Below are positions 49,301-59,722 of a stretch of DNA of 64,000 nt, one piece after another. How positions within the stretch are numbered: position 1 is the first letter of the stretch; each line of letters starts with the position of its first letter. The notes under the pieces were generated by a model that saw only the letters and a list, made by a program, of their open reading frames with translations, was not told the DNA's origin and did no database searches. The DNA lies in NCBI GenBank assembly GCA_023313575.1, contig JAJTTP010000027.1, forward strand, positions 186,001 through 250,000, read 5' to 3'. Source of the DNA: Eutypella sp. D-1. Taxonomy: Eukaryota; Ascomycota; Sordariomycetes; Xylariales; Diatrypaceae. A program made the translations under genes and the position numbers.

Positions 49301-49922
49301 TCGAAGATCTCCACCACCCTCTTCACGCTGCGCGGCCGGAACCGCGACTCCTCTCGCTTAACGCCGCCCCGACGCCCGCTTCCCCTGTCGCGGTCATTGC
49401 TCAGCGATTCCAGCGTGTCGTTCTTGCCGCCGTTCAGGTCCTGCTCGAGGTCGAAGTGCGGGTCCCGGTACTTCTGGTTGATCCGCCGGCACTCCTTGAC
49501 GATTTTGGAGACTTTGGCCTTGCACACCGCCGCCGCCTCCTCGTATGACGCCTGCGTGGTCTGCCCATGCGGGTGCTGCAGCCGACTGTCGACCGCCTTC
49601 TGAATGTACTTGTTGTGCGGGATGACAGTCGTCGCTGGGGATACAGCGCGTTAGAAGCCGGTTCTCCCGGACTGCAAACGAGTTCCGAACAGAGACGCCA
49701 GGAACTAATCTAGGTTCCCTTCCCCCCTGGACTTCAGGGACTTTACGCACCTTTTCCTGGGGTCTTGGTCGTGAACTTGTCCCAGAACTCGTCTATGATC
49801 TCCTGTGGGGTTTGCTGCTTGCTTTTCTTGGGCGGCGGTCGCCTCGCGGGCTTTTCGGCTACCGCGGCCCTGCTGGGGCCCGGTTCCCTTCCATATTCTT
49901 CTGGTGGTAATACCACTGACAT
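46360..49922 (-). CDS. Calpain-like cysteine protease with long charged C-terminal tail
   Basis: Exons 49922-49751, 49634-48582 and 48503-46360 join in frame (donors GTGCGT and GTGAGT; acceptors CCCCAG and CCCAG) to give 1122 residues. After a short N-terminus with a QTPQEIIDEFWDKF helix comes a papain-fold calpain core: active-site Cys191 in GRDGDCWLLAAL, His377 in VELHAYSV and Asn397 in LLKNPWG, so the full triad is present. A beta-sandwich domain follows (about 430-560; FAFTLARGGPVVLVLSQLDD, YEFELNFRLHR, ELDLDAGEYTVLLKI), then a basic coiled-coil and about 400 residues rich in Glu, Lys, Ser and Pro. No EF-hands or transmembrane segments were seen, so this is a non-classical calpain. Family members cleave substrates in a limited, Ca-dependent manner; the substrate is unknown. 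The start MSVVLPP is chosen over an in-frame upstream ATG (50021). Confidence 0.87.
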
Positions 49923-51128
49923 GATGGATTTGGTGCTTGTTGCCCGCCCAAGGTTATATATCACGATTGGCTGGTCTAGTGATGCCCCCCGCGAATGCCT
50001 AGGAGGGGAAAATATGGTCATTTATAGCGGTAGTACCGAAGAGCTGAACATAAGAACCACCCATCTAACGTCCATCGAACACGGGCTAGTGATTGCAGCC
50101 CTGGACACTGGGAAATTGAAGAAGAAGAAGAGTAGGCTCCGTAGCTAAATAAGTAAGCAGGCGGTTGTGCTCATCGCATCTATTTGTGATCGGGAACAGC
50201 TAAGTAGAGGGGAAGCGGGAAGCGCCGTGGCACAGCAAACAACGAATGAACGAGCATGCTTGCCATGCAAGTCAGACCGGGAATGGGCCTATCAGAACCG
50301 CAGTCTACCCGGCATCGAGCCTACACACGCATAGCACAACAACCGATGTCACCCAACAGCCCTTGGCGCATGTAAATATCACATAGCGAAGGCTAGGTAA
50401 GCCTGGTGGGGGCGAAAGTCGCCTTGTAGGGTATTACGTGCGCCCTATGAGACCTGCGACCTATTTACGTCGATGCGACGGAAATGTCCATCCTGCGCAG
50501 GCAGTGCAATTTGCTGTTGTAGGGCTGAACGTGAACTGTGATGTATGGGCCGGGCTACATTATAGGTGGCTTTGTTAACTTTCCCCTCCCGTTTCTGCCT
50601 GGCTCGCAAATCGCCGATCTTCTCCGTCATGGCCGTGGTACTGTACCCGTCACCACCATTCCGGGGCCCAAGACATACATACAACACTAGCCTACTGCAA
50701 AGCATTAGAACCTATCTACCAGACTCTATACAAACTCTACAATTTGAGGTTCGACGTGTATCCAACCGGATCTAAGGCTATTGTACCTCCACACGTGATA
50801 TAAGAAGGCATGCGTACATAGGCTTAGTCTCTGCGGCACATGGCAACGGCTATTTTATTTAGGTAAGTAACGGGAGTGAGTCTGGAGTCGCAACAAATTG
50901 CTGGTGCGGGTGCTATGCCACGATAAACCGAGTTTTTTTGGCTAAAGAAAGCAGAGATATAATTGAAAAAAAAAAAAAAAAAGGAAAGATAAAAAATCTA
51001 CCTAACTAACAGACGACAGGCGTGCGTGCCGACTAAGCTACTGTGGCAGACATGAAATTCCAGGCCCCCTTGAAATAAACTAAGGGAAGGGGCAAATATT
51101 ATCGGGACCCGCGGAGTCCCTGCAACCT
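49923..51128. other. Intergenic region upstream of the calpain-like gene
   Basis: About 1.2 kb with the calpain-gene promoter and the 3' end of the FTA2-like gene. A 17-A run lies near 50966. No gene recognised. Confidence 0.55.
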
Positions 51129-52106
51129 CTAGTCTTCCAATTCCTTTTTCCAACTTTCAATATCCTCCTCTACTATGCTGGCATACCCATTGAGATATAA
51201 CCCATAGTTATCCTCATAAAAGCGATTTTCTATGTGGTACGATCTTATGTCGGAGAAATCTACCAAAACGCCTTTCCCAAGCCAATTCCTCGCATCAAAC
51301 TCGCCGTGGCTGAACCCAACAAGGTGCAAAACGTCGAGCTGGGAAATAACAGCTTTCTCGTCGAGTATTTCCGTCGGGACGAAGGCATAAGCAATGCAGA
51401 GAATGCGATCCTGAGGTAGGTCCTCGAAATTGACTCTCACCTCGCCCTGGTATTCATCTCTCAGCCCGTTTAAAGTATCTATCAAGTGTTCAGGTGGTGG
51501 ATCCATTTCCAGCCAGCCTAAACAGCCGTTGATAGATGTGATGGCATGTTCCTCGTCAACGGTCGTTGGAAACTTTCTCAATCCGTTCCCCTCCGTCTTC
51601 GGAATCGACGGGCGGTTAGATGAGAAAGCTTTGAGGTTCTGAATTGCATCCGACCGTGTCCTGGGCAATGGATTTAAGTAGATAGGTTGTCTAGTGTTTT
51701 CCGCACACTTGATACTGGTTTGGATCAGTTCAAGGGTGGCGGAATTGATGCATTCTCTCTGAAATGCCCAGTAATAATCAAACTCCTCGTCTTCGTCGGG
51801 GTTCTTATTATTGAAGAACTAGATCATTGTGTCAACAATGTGGTGTCCTTTACAAGAAACCCTATGTATGAATGTCGCCTATCAACTTACAAGTTTCAAA
51901 ACAAACGGCTCAGGGTACCCATTCGCAGCGACCTTAACGACTATACCGTCGCGTCCGCCACCGAGCCATTCTAAGTACTCAAATTGCTCATGAGAGTGAG
52001 GAAACCGGCGAAGTTTCGGCGTCTCGAAGCTTGCCCAAGAGAGCGAAGGCGGGTCACCGGTTTTAGGATCGTGAGATATAAAAGGTAAATTCAATTCTGA
52101 AGGCAT
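51129..52106 (-). CDS. FTA2-like protein with kinase-like fold
   Basis: Exons 52106-51891 and 51818-51129 join in phase 0 (GTAAGT donor, ATCTAG acceptor) to give 301 residues. EYLEWLGGGRDGIVVKV (about 43-59) resembles a Gly-rich loop, and FVLKL holds a Lys (K71) at the ATP-anchor position. Near the end HGEFDARNWL (243-252) and VLVDFSD (256-262) occupy the places of the catalytic and DFG loops. This pattern matches fungal FTA2-family proteins (named after the Sim4-complex subunit Fta2), which are greatly expanded in ascomycetes and mostly not proven kinetochore parts. The catalytic Asp of the HRD-type motif is Glu (E245) here, so kinase activity is uncertain. An in-frame upstream ATG (52241) would add 45 residues of hydrophobic, unconserved-looking sequence. 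Confidence 0.78.
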
Positions 52107-53085
52107 TCTTGCTGAGGGTGTATTGAAAGAAAAGCAATGGAAGAACAGTACTGGTGCATAGAGATGGTAGTTTGAATAAAGGGAAAATCTACTAGACCGG
52201 GTAGTAAAGGGAGGAGTGATTATATATGGTGGGATGTGCATGCACAGACCACTGTCCCACTAGACTTAGGCAGGCACAGCATCGCAAGAGGCCCCTGAAT
52301 GCTTACCAGCGTTATGTTATAACTAGTTAGTCGAGACAGGTATAGGTGGAGAATGTTTCTTTCGTGAAAGGCTCTGGCCGTTGGATGATTGGAACGACGG
52401 AAAAAGCCAACAAATACATTCCAACGTCACACATACTCAACATACCCAAGTGTTTTCTAGAATGCTCTTATTTTTTTAGGTTACATATATATGTTAGTCC
52501 TGGATATTTCAAACCGCTCGATAGCATCACTACCAACACCATCACTGCCAACACCATCACTGCCAACACCATCACTGCCAACACCATCACTGCCAACATC
52601 ATCGCCCATCATAGAAGGCTTTCAGCAATGTTGGCTCTACACATATTTCCCCTCTCCCCTGAAGGACACGTCCCCAGTCTTTTCGTTCATTACCAGACAG
52701 CAGAAGAATGTAGCAGAATCTGCTCCAACACTGTTCAAGGTTCGCTGAACCTTGATTCGGATTGCTTCAATTTATTCGTGCTCATCGAGAATGAATATCC
52801 AAAACGGAACAATGTTGCGATGCGGCAATACCAAATGCGGGCGCATACCTTACCATCTTTGTTTCATGAAGTAACATGCTGTCGATATTCACATCAACTG
52901 GACCAATTTGTATCCTAGTTTACGGAGAATATGGATATCAATTCAACTGGGAAACCCTCAATATATGCTGGGACGGAACATGCTCGATACGGCATTAAAC
53001 AGTCTTGTTTAACTCTTCATCTTCTCTTGTCTGCTTTTATTGACTAATTGATTGAATATACGAGACTTCGATACTGAAAACGATT
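52107..53085. promoter_or_regulatory. Divergent region between the FTA2-like and PD-(D/E)XK-like genes
   Basis: The 979 bp contain the promoters of both flanking genes and a 15-bp minisatellite. One plus-strand frame of 190 codons (52346-52918) spans the minisatellite; its sequence shows no recognisable domain and it is not annotated as a gene. Confidence 0.5.
52535..52594. repeat. 15-bp minisatellite (AACACCATCACTGCC)
   Basis: Four perfect consecutive copies with a degenerate copy on each side. If translated in one plus-strand frame it encodes NTITA repeats, but coding status is not supported. Confidence 0.92.
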
Positions 53086-54381
53086 GTGACCATGTCTACA
53101 ATTCTCCACGAGCTCACAAAACGCAACCCCAAGTTGAAGAACCTTGTAAAGTCAACAGGAAAAACATATGTTCCCCCGGCTGATCGGGTAAAAATCTCAA
53201 ATGTGATAGTGTGGGAAGATTTTACCCTTGACAACCTCTTGCTTGACTACCGATCGATTCTATTAGCTGATTGGAAGCCTCCTTCTTTCGCCGAGGACCC
53301 CATGGGCTGGCAGAAGATATTCAGGAATGAAAGACAATTCGAGATCCAAATCGTTACCAATGTCATTCAAGAGAGAATTACTAAGGCCCTGAACAGGGCC
53401 GTCGAGCAAGTACTACTCCAGTATGGCCACGAAGATGTCTATGCCGCTCACGAGCGAGCTATTGGGAAGTCTAATATCGACAGAAAGAAGCCTCTGGAAC
53501 TTTTTATGGGTCCCGGGTGCCGTTCAATTCTTCGTAGGGAAGATGGAAACCCGAACGATTCTAAACAGAGCCCGGACTGGGGGGCATATTCTGAGCACTT
53601 CAATGAAGAAACCTACCCCAACAGCAAGGAGACCGACAAGAGCAAGGAGACCGACAAGAGCAAGGAGACCGACAAGAGCAAGGAGACCGACAAGAGCAAG
53701 GACAGCGAGCGCAGCCATAAAAATTCCGTGAGAGAATGTTTTAATCTTCTCCCTGGGGAGACTAAGCATTCAAATAGCTTCAACATGGCCGAAGTGCTAA
53801 AACGTTGGTGGACGACCACTCAGGATAAACATTTATATGGTTTACATCAAGTTATGCGTTATGCGAGGACTTCGGGGCCAAAGGGTTGTTCATATGGGTA
53901 CATTATCACAGAGAAGGAGCTTACTGTCTTCAAGTTTTCACTGGATAGGACCCCTCGTGAAACGGAGAAAGAAGTGGAGGCTAAAACTAGGGGTCAAAAG
54001 AAGAGACAAGCCAACCCTAAGCCCGAAAGGTATTATTTGGTTGAATATCAGACAATTCCGTGGGAACACCATTGGGAGGAAAGCTTGAAGACGTACAAAA
54101 AAGGAGGAAATCTTCCTCAGGAAGGAAATCTAACTGTCCGCTTAGCCTTATGGTGGCTCCATTGGATGGCTCTTTTCGGCGGTGATCCCAAATCAGGTCC
54201 AGTGCCACCCGCGAAACCAGACAATATGGAGCTCCCTATACGGAACGTACCCTCGACCTCATCGCAGGCCCCACCCGGGGGCAATAATTCATCTGAAAGT
54301 CCTCAGCAGCAATCCGGGGAAAGCTCATCGCAATCTCCATCGATAAATATAACCCCATCAACCCCTCCATCGCAAGAGTGA
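53086..54381 (+). CDS. PD-(D/E)XK nuclease-fold-like fungal protein
   Basis: Single exon, 431 residues. After a helical N-terminus (WEDFTLDNLLLDYRS; DPMGWQKIFRNERQFEIQIV, with E86 a candidate first acidic residue) there is SPDWGAY (D164), then LLPGETK (E225, K227) and HQVMRYA (Q255, Y259), followed by YGYIITEKELTVFKF. The order E...PD...ExK...QxxxY matches the PD-(D/E)XK superfamily core with a RecB-type Q motif. Similar fungal-only families of unknown role exist. Between D164 and E225 lie four copies of a six-residue SKETDK repeat. The C-terminus is Ser/Gln/Pro-rich. A nuclease activity is inferred, not shown. It is divergent from the FTA2-like gene. Confidence 0.72.
   Translation: MTMSTILHELTKRNPKLKNLVKSTGKTYVPPADRVKISNVIVWEDFTLDNLLLDYRSILLADWKPPSFAEDPMGWQKIFRNERQFEIQIVTNVIQERITKALNRAVEQVLLQYGHEDVYAAHERAIGKSNIDRKKPLELFMGPGCRSILRREDGNPNDSKQSPDWGAYSEHFNEETYPNSKETDKSKETDKSKETDKSKETDKSKDSERSHKNSVRECFNLLPGETKHSNSFNMAEVLKRWWTTTQDKHLYGLHQVMRYARTSGPKGCSYGYIITEKELTVFKFSLDRTPRETEKEVEAKTRGQKKRQANPKPERYYLVEYQTIPWEHHWEESLKTYKKGGNLPQEGNLTVRLALWWLHWMALFGGDPKSGPVPPAKPDNMELPIRNVPSTSSQAPPGGNNSSESPQQQSGESSSQSPSINITPSTPPSQE
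53623..53694 (+). repeat. 18-bp coding tandem repeat (SKETDK)
   Basis: Four perfect copies of an 18-nt unit inside the PD-(D/E)XK-like gene, plus a partial fifth. Copies are identical at DNA level, which indicates recent expansion; each unit keeps frame. Confidence 0.95.
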
Positions 54382-55359
54382 CGTACTCAGGTCACCATCC
54401 GGGAACAAGGGCCAACCACAAACTCTGTCACAAGAGAAGGCGCACGTTAGGACGTTCGTTCGAGCACAGGAAGGAGACAAACAGAAGGAGTTGCATGGAA
54501 ATTATGGGTTCGGAAAATTCTACTCCTGGCTACTAGCCTTCTCTGGGTATAATAGCTACCCCAAGTGCTTGGGTACTTCCTATTCACTCAGTGCGTTGAT
54601 GTTTTGGCAACACCACATCCGGTCATATCATTCTTCAGCGCTCTCGCGCGTTCCTCTCACGCTCCACTAACTTCTATCTCACACTTTCCCGGTTCCTCGA
54701 CACTCTTTTGACTCCTTTGGCATATGTTTCTTGCTTGGTTGGGTCCCTTTTCGGTCTTGGTTTGGTCTCTTTTTGGTCTATCATCCGTTTTCTCACCTCG
54801 TTTCATACCTATTCTTTAATATGGCCTGTATAGCTACCGCATTTCGTTTGTTCACGTTCGGGCTTGGGTTGGAGTTATACATTGATTTAGATACTTATCC
54901 ACTCATTTAATCAATAGAAACAATTGGACCGGGACTCTGTTTAGTGTGTTGAGGTATACCTCAGTATCAATATGTAATGAAGGTGATACACTGATGCTAG
55001 AAATAATGCCTACGTAGTCTTTATTGTACCAGATTCTCGATGATATATGGCTGACACTATTCGTACTCACCAAGCTCTTGCCAATGGTCAGACCGATTAT
55101 ATAAGTCGAAAGAAAGGCCAGCATAGTGGAAATCTATGACTGGCACGATGATGACGACTCACGGAACATGAAGAGTTTCTTCATTTCTAATTGATAATGT
55201 TATAGGTAGTAGTTAATATGTATAACTGAATTTCAAAGTCTCTCATCTCATCATCGCTAGGTTGTATACAACCACCCCCGTTTCTGCCTAGATTGCTTAT
55301 ATTATGCATGCAACCTTATGTTTGTACCAACTCAAATGCCCAATTGCAGGAAACATATA
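54382..55359. other. Intergenic region, no supported gene
   Basis: About 980 bp of T-rich and AT-rich DNA between the PD-(D/E)XK-like gene and the thioesterase stop codon. A weak minus-strand frame (54903-55124) has no recognisable features. Confidence 0.55.
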
Positions 55360-56001
55360 TCATAACTTTCCCCTCCTGATCTTGATGAATAGGCCCTCGG
55401 CTTTAGCCAGGACGTTGCCGCTTCCATCTTTTATGGTCCCCGCAAGCAAGAGCTTGCGCTCGCTCTTCTGTACGATCTGCGAGGTGACAAGGATGGCGCC
55501 GGGTGTCCTTACGGGGCTCACATATGTTGTGTTCAGCGTAGCCGTCATGAAGAGACCACGAACCATGCCCATTTCCCGATTCACCGCTGCGACATTGCCG
55601 AGCACCTCATCTAGGATTGCTGTCAAAAGGCCGCCGTGCGCAATGCCAGCATGCCCAGTGACGCCGTCTCCGAGTGCCACAAGTGCGCTCAGCTCCTTGA
55701 TGGCGAGGCTGGGCGATGGAGTCGCGTTGCTCGCGGACTCGGACGCGGCCGGAGACGCGGATTGCGCGTCGGTGATGGTGGGTGGGCCATGAAACATCAA
55801 AAAGGCGGGTATGGTGTCGGGCGTGTTCAACGTTTTGACGAAGAGCGTGCCGTCGCCCGGAGGCGGATTCGGCCTCCGCGAGAACGGGTACCAGACCGTA
55901 GTACCCGGTCTGTTGAGGATTTCGGCGCACCACGGGATTTGCTTGAAGTACTTCAGCTCGGCGCTATCTGATGCCGATTGACTGGGGGGCACGGTGGGCA
56001 T
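55360..56001 (-). CDS. Hotdog-fold acyl-CoA thioesterase family protein
   Basis: Single exon, 213 residues. The central GHAGIAHGGLLTAILDEVLG (117-135) is the HGG...D signature of PaaI/THEM4-type hotdog thioesterases, with D131 in the usual catalytic position. It is followed by the expected TATLNTTYVSPVRTPGAILV strand pair and a final GTIKDGSGNVLAKAEGLFIKI segment. Such enzymes hydrolyse acyl-CoA thioesters; the substrate cannot be read from sequence. No mitochondrial or secretory signal is clear. A low-complexity Ala/Ser insert lies at about 80-96. Confidence 0.85.
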   Translation of the reverse strand: MPTVPPSQSASDSAELKYFKQIPWCAEILNRPGTTVWYPFSRRPNPPPGDGTLFVKTLNTPDTIPAFLMFHGPPTITDAQSASPAASESASNATPSPSLAIKELSALVALGDGVTGHAGIAHGGLLTAILDEVLGNVAAVNREMGMVRGLFMTATLNTTYVSPVRTPGAILVTSQIVQKSERKLLLAGTIKDGSGNVLAKAEGLFIKIRRGKL

Positions 56002-57325
56002 CTTATCCGGTAAGTAGCAGTGATCGTCTCGAAAAGGAAAGCGCGCTTATGTTATCTTATATTTTCTTGCTCGATTCAGAATGGATGTAAGCCATAATAC
56101 TACCTAAGGTATCACCTTCTTCGAGGCATATGAAAATGATGAGTAATTGTTACATCGCCGGCAGCGCGTAGGATTGCAAGTATTGCATGTAAACCTTCTA
56201 GTCAAATACCTACGCTAGGTACTTACCTGGCAAGCCCTGAGTACCACCTACGCGCCCTCCTTGAGTCTACGTAATAGCGACTAGGTGGAGATAAACCGAG
56301 GCTATCGCAGTTACTGAAAAATGCATAATCTTGATAGTTGCATAAGAACTTACCCTGTATTGGCTCGCACTATTATCCAACCACCTACCTATTTGGGTAG
56401 GTGGGTAAATTCCTGAACCCTTACTTATGTACAATAACTAACAACAAGTCTCATCGTGCACATACGCCCGAAGTAAGTAATTGATGAACATTTTAAACGC
56501 TAATGGTTAGCGGACCTTCACGACGATCATGCTACGCATCGCCTTGTTGGAGATACAGCTATGTATATCTATGTGGGTAGCCGTTCGCTGGAATGTAACC
56601 CTAGCTCACTTCTCTCCTACACCCGTGACCCATCTCCACAGCTCCATAAGAAGAGCTGACTGATGTCCTATCTGATGATAGGCACATCGATGTCTTAGAG
56701 AGATCTCTCAGTACTCTACCCTTATCTGCGGAGTTCTTGGAAGTGCTTAACCCCAAGGCTAGTCCCGATGAATTTCAGAAACCCTAGATGCGGGGTGACC
56801 ATATCTCACCCTGTCCGATAGGACATCGTCTTCGGATATCTTGCATCGATCCCTGGTTCATCTTATCAGCCACTTATCTTTCTCCAACAACGTGTTGCTG
56901 TGGAATGACATCTCTTTGAGCATAACCTTATCGGCTTTGGCATGTCGCTGCATATGTATTCCACCATTATCACCAACAGAAAATCGTAGGGACTTCCGAG
57001 GATGGATAGCTATCTCATTTTTGTGGTTTTGATGCTGCTGCACTGGTTAGAACTAGACTTCTAGATAGGAACTGAGCGTTATGTTTTCTGCCGATCGGCT
57101 TCAGTCTCCGAACTGGAGGAGTCTGACGCCAGACGAAGCTCCCTTATCTGTGACCCCATCTACATGAAGTAACATCGTCCCTGACGCTGCGGGGGTGGCT
57201 TGCGACCTTATGGTCATGACCTGAGACATACATATAAGAATAAGATTGGTCCTTCTACATCTGTGTGCGGATTACTCCTGTCAATAACCTCATGAAGACT
57301 GTCTCCATGAATGCTAGGGGTAATC
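56002..57325. other. Divergent intergenic region between thioesterase and transporter
   Basis: About 1.3 kb containing both promoters. A CCACCTACC hairpin lies at 56381-56404. No further gene was recognised; short frames near 56841-57043 look random. Confidence 0.55.
56381..56404. repeat. Hairpin of the CCACCTACC motif
   Basis: Two exactly complementary 9-bp arms (56381-56389 and 56396-56404) with a 6-nt loop. Same motif family as the inverted repeats near 6616 and 15686. Confidence 0.75.
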
Positions 57326-59722
57326 ATGGGCGAGAGACTTGATATCACCGCCTTCCCGGCGGAATTGAAGTCGACACTTGATATATCTGATGATGTGAAG
57401 AAGGACGAAGAGAAAGCACTCGATGGAGAGGTCAGCGACAAGAGCAGTGTTACCGGCGAGGTATACGATTCTGGCTGTCAGTTCCTCCAAATGGCCTCAT
57501 CTAAGCTCGCTCAGACAGGTCATTAACACGGGCTTAGCACGTCAATACACCGAAGAGGAGTACAGGAAGCTGAAGAGGAAGATCGACAGATATCTTCTTC
57601 CACTGATGTGGCTCTGTTACGGTATACAGCAGACCGACAAGGTTTCGATCAGTACCCAGGCTACATTTGGACTCAGAAAAGTATGTGGACGACTACCTAT
57701 GTTACGACTCTATTAGACGCGACAAGCATGGGGTTATTGACGGTTAACGCTGCTGACACTCGCTTCCTGACAGGATACAGGCCTGCATGGGCAGCAGTAC
57801 TCCTGGCTAACGACAGTTTTCTACATCACCTATATGGTCTTCGAATTCCCCTCGAATATTGTTCTACAGGTAGCGTCCAGACATCCTTTTTCTTGCTTGC
57901 ACTGTTTATGAGGAGCATATTGCCATTGCATCCGACCCCGAAGCCCACTACTGGGCCATGGAATTACTACTGACCATCAATGCGATCCAGAGATATCTCA
58001 TGGGTCGTACGTTATCATGCTATATGCTTTGTTGGGGCGTCGTGGTCCTCTGCATTGGATTCACCCAGGATTTTAAGCAGCTTGTCACGCTGCGGGCCCT
58101 TCAGGGGGTATTCGAAGTAAGTGGCATTCCCCATAGGAAGTTGAAAGTGCTGATGTTTCCATTCAAGTGCTGCATCTCTCCGGGTTTCATCCTCGTCATC
58201 GGGTCCTGGTACACAACCCGCGAACATGCGTCGCGCTCGCTCGTCTTCCAGAGTGCCAACGCCGGCTTTGGTGTCATCGCCAACTTGATCCTCTACGGCA
58301 TCGGTTCGGTACAAAAGGCGCGCCCGGACTTTCAGGCTTGGCGGTACATGTCCTATGTACGTTCCTGGCCTCATATCGCCACCCGCGGGAGCGGATGAGT
58401 GATACCCATGAATGCGACAACTGATCTCGATGTGCATGCAGTTCCTCGGGCCACTGACCATCATTGTCGGATGTCTCTGTCTCGCCCTGCTGGGCACACC
58501 GTCAGAAGTCCGCTGGCTATCGCCGGAGGAGAAAAGAATGGCAAATGAGCGTATCGCGCACAACAATACGGGCCATGATCGCACCGGAATCAAAGAATGG
58601 AAGTGGAAGCAAGCGCGGGAGTGTCTTATCGATCCCTGTGTAAGCCCTGGTGCCAGGATTCTGACATAACACTTCTCTCGCCGACCGCTGACGCCCCTCT
58701 AGTTCTGGTTCTGTTTTCTGAATGCCTTCCTGAACTCTGTCCCAAATGGTGGCATCACCGCGTTCGCTGCCATCATCAATACGAACGCTGGATTTAGTAC
58801 TTCATTCATATCTCTGCTAAAGGAGGCCAACGCTGACAGTTTCCACAGCCAATTTGCAAGTCATCCTCCTGGACATTCCTAGAAGCGTGACCTCCGTCCT
58901 GTACTTCGTCCTCATAGGACTCATTACCAGCCGGTGGAAGAACCTTCGCATGTGGTTCATGATGTTCTCTACTCTCCCCGCGATCGCGGGCTTCATCATC
59001 ATGTCGATACTGCCGAACGAGCCGCAGAACAAGTGGGCCAAATGGGGAGGGTAGGCATTTCTCTTCTTCATTGACCCGTCTCTGAATCTCAGAAGTTCCT
59101 CAATATTGTGACTATGATAGATAATTCGCTTTAGCTACTTCATGACGGTGCCCTGCGTCATTGGCCTGTTCCTGGCCTGGACTCTGATCCCCTCAAACGT
59201 CGCCGGGCGCACGAAACGGACGCTGACGTCCTCCATCACCTTCGTTGGGTACTGCGTGGGGAATATGGTCGGATCCCAAATCTTCAAGGAGAAAGACGCG
59301 GTATGTTTTCATCCTTTCCCTTGTCAACCTACCCCCCAACGGTATGCCCTAGAAGCTAGGCTAACCACAACCATACCATCACAGCCCCGCTACATTCCCG
59401 GAACGGTCGGTTGCGCTGTGTGCTTCGCGCTCGAGTTCTTCGTTCTCGCCGCGTGGCGGACCGTGCTTGTGCTGCGAAACAGGCGCCGCGACAAGAAGAT
59501 GCGCGAAGAGGGGATGAGTGAGGCGGATAGGATCGCCCGGGGCAAGGAGCTCGGGCAGATGGACTACACCGATATCGAGAACCCTTACGTAAGTTCCTAA
59601 AAGCCCAGCAATGACTCTTCCGGCCTTACTATCTCCCGCATATGCGATCCCCTTACGAGCGATTTTTTAGATTGGGGCTCAAGATGCTGACAGAACTGCC
59701 ATAGTTTCGTTATACGATGTAA
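57326..59722 (+). CDS. MFS transporter, Dal5 / anion:cation symporter (allantoate permease-like) family
   Basis: Eleven exons: 57326-57460, 57519-57680, 57774-57869, 57991-58116, 58168-58356, 58442-58639, 58703-58796, 58849-59050, 59135-59300, 59385-59588 and 59705-59722, giving 529 residues in frame. Family marks are KIDRYLLPLMWLCYGIQQTDK before TM1, the DTGLHGQQYSWLTTVFYITY loop, FEFPSN, RTLSCYMLCWG, LQGVFE then PGFILVIGSWY, and a C-terminus ENPYFRYTM. About 12 membrane helices are expected in the plasma membrane, importing small organic anions such as allantoate, ureidosuccinate or vitamins; the substrate is unknown. The last exon is only 18 nt. An in-frame ATG at 57311 is an alternative start; 57326 has the better context. 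Confidence 0.87.

Noticed and set aside
52346..52918. 190-codon plus-strand frame over the minisatellite
   Set aside because: No domain, no conserved look, and length owed partly to the in-frame 15-bp repeat; kept as intergenic.
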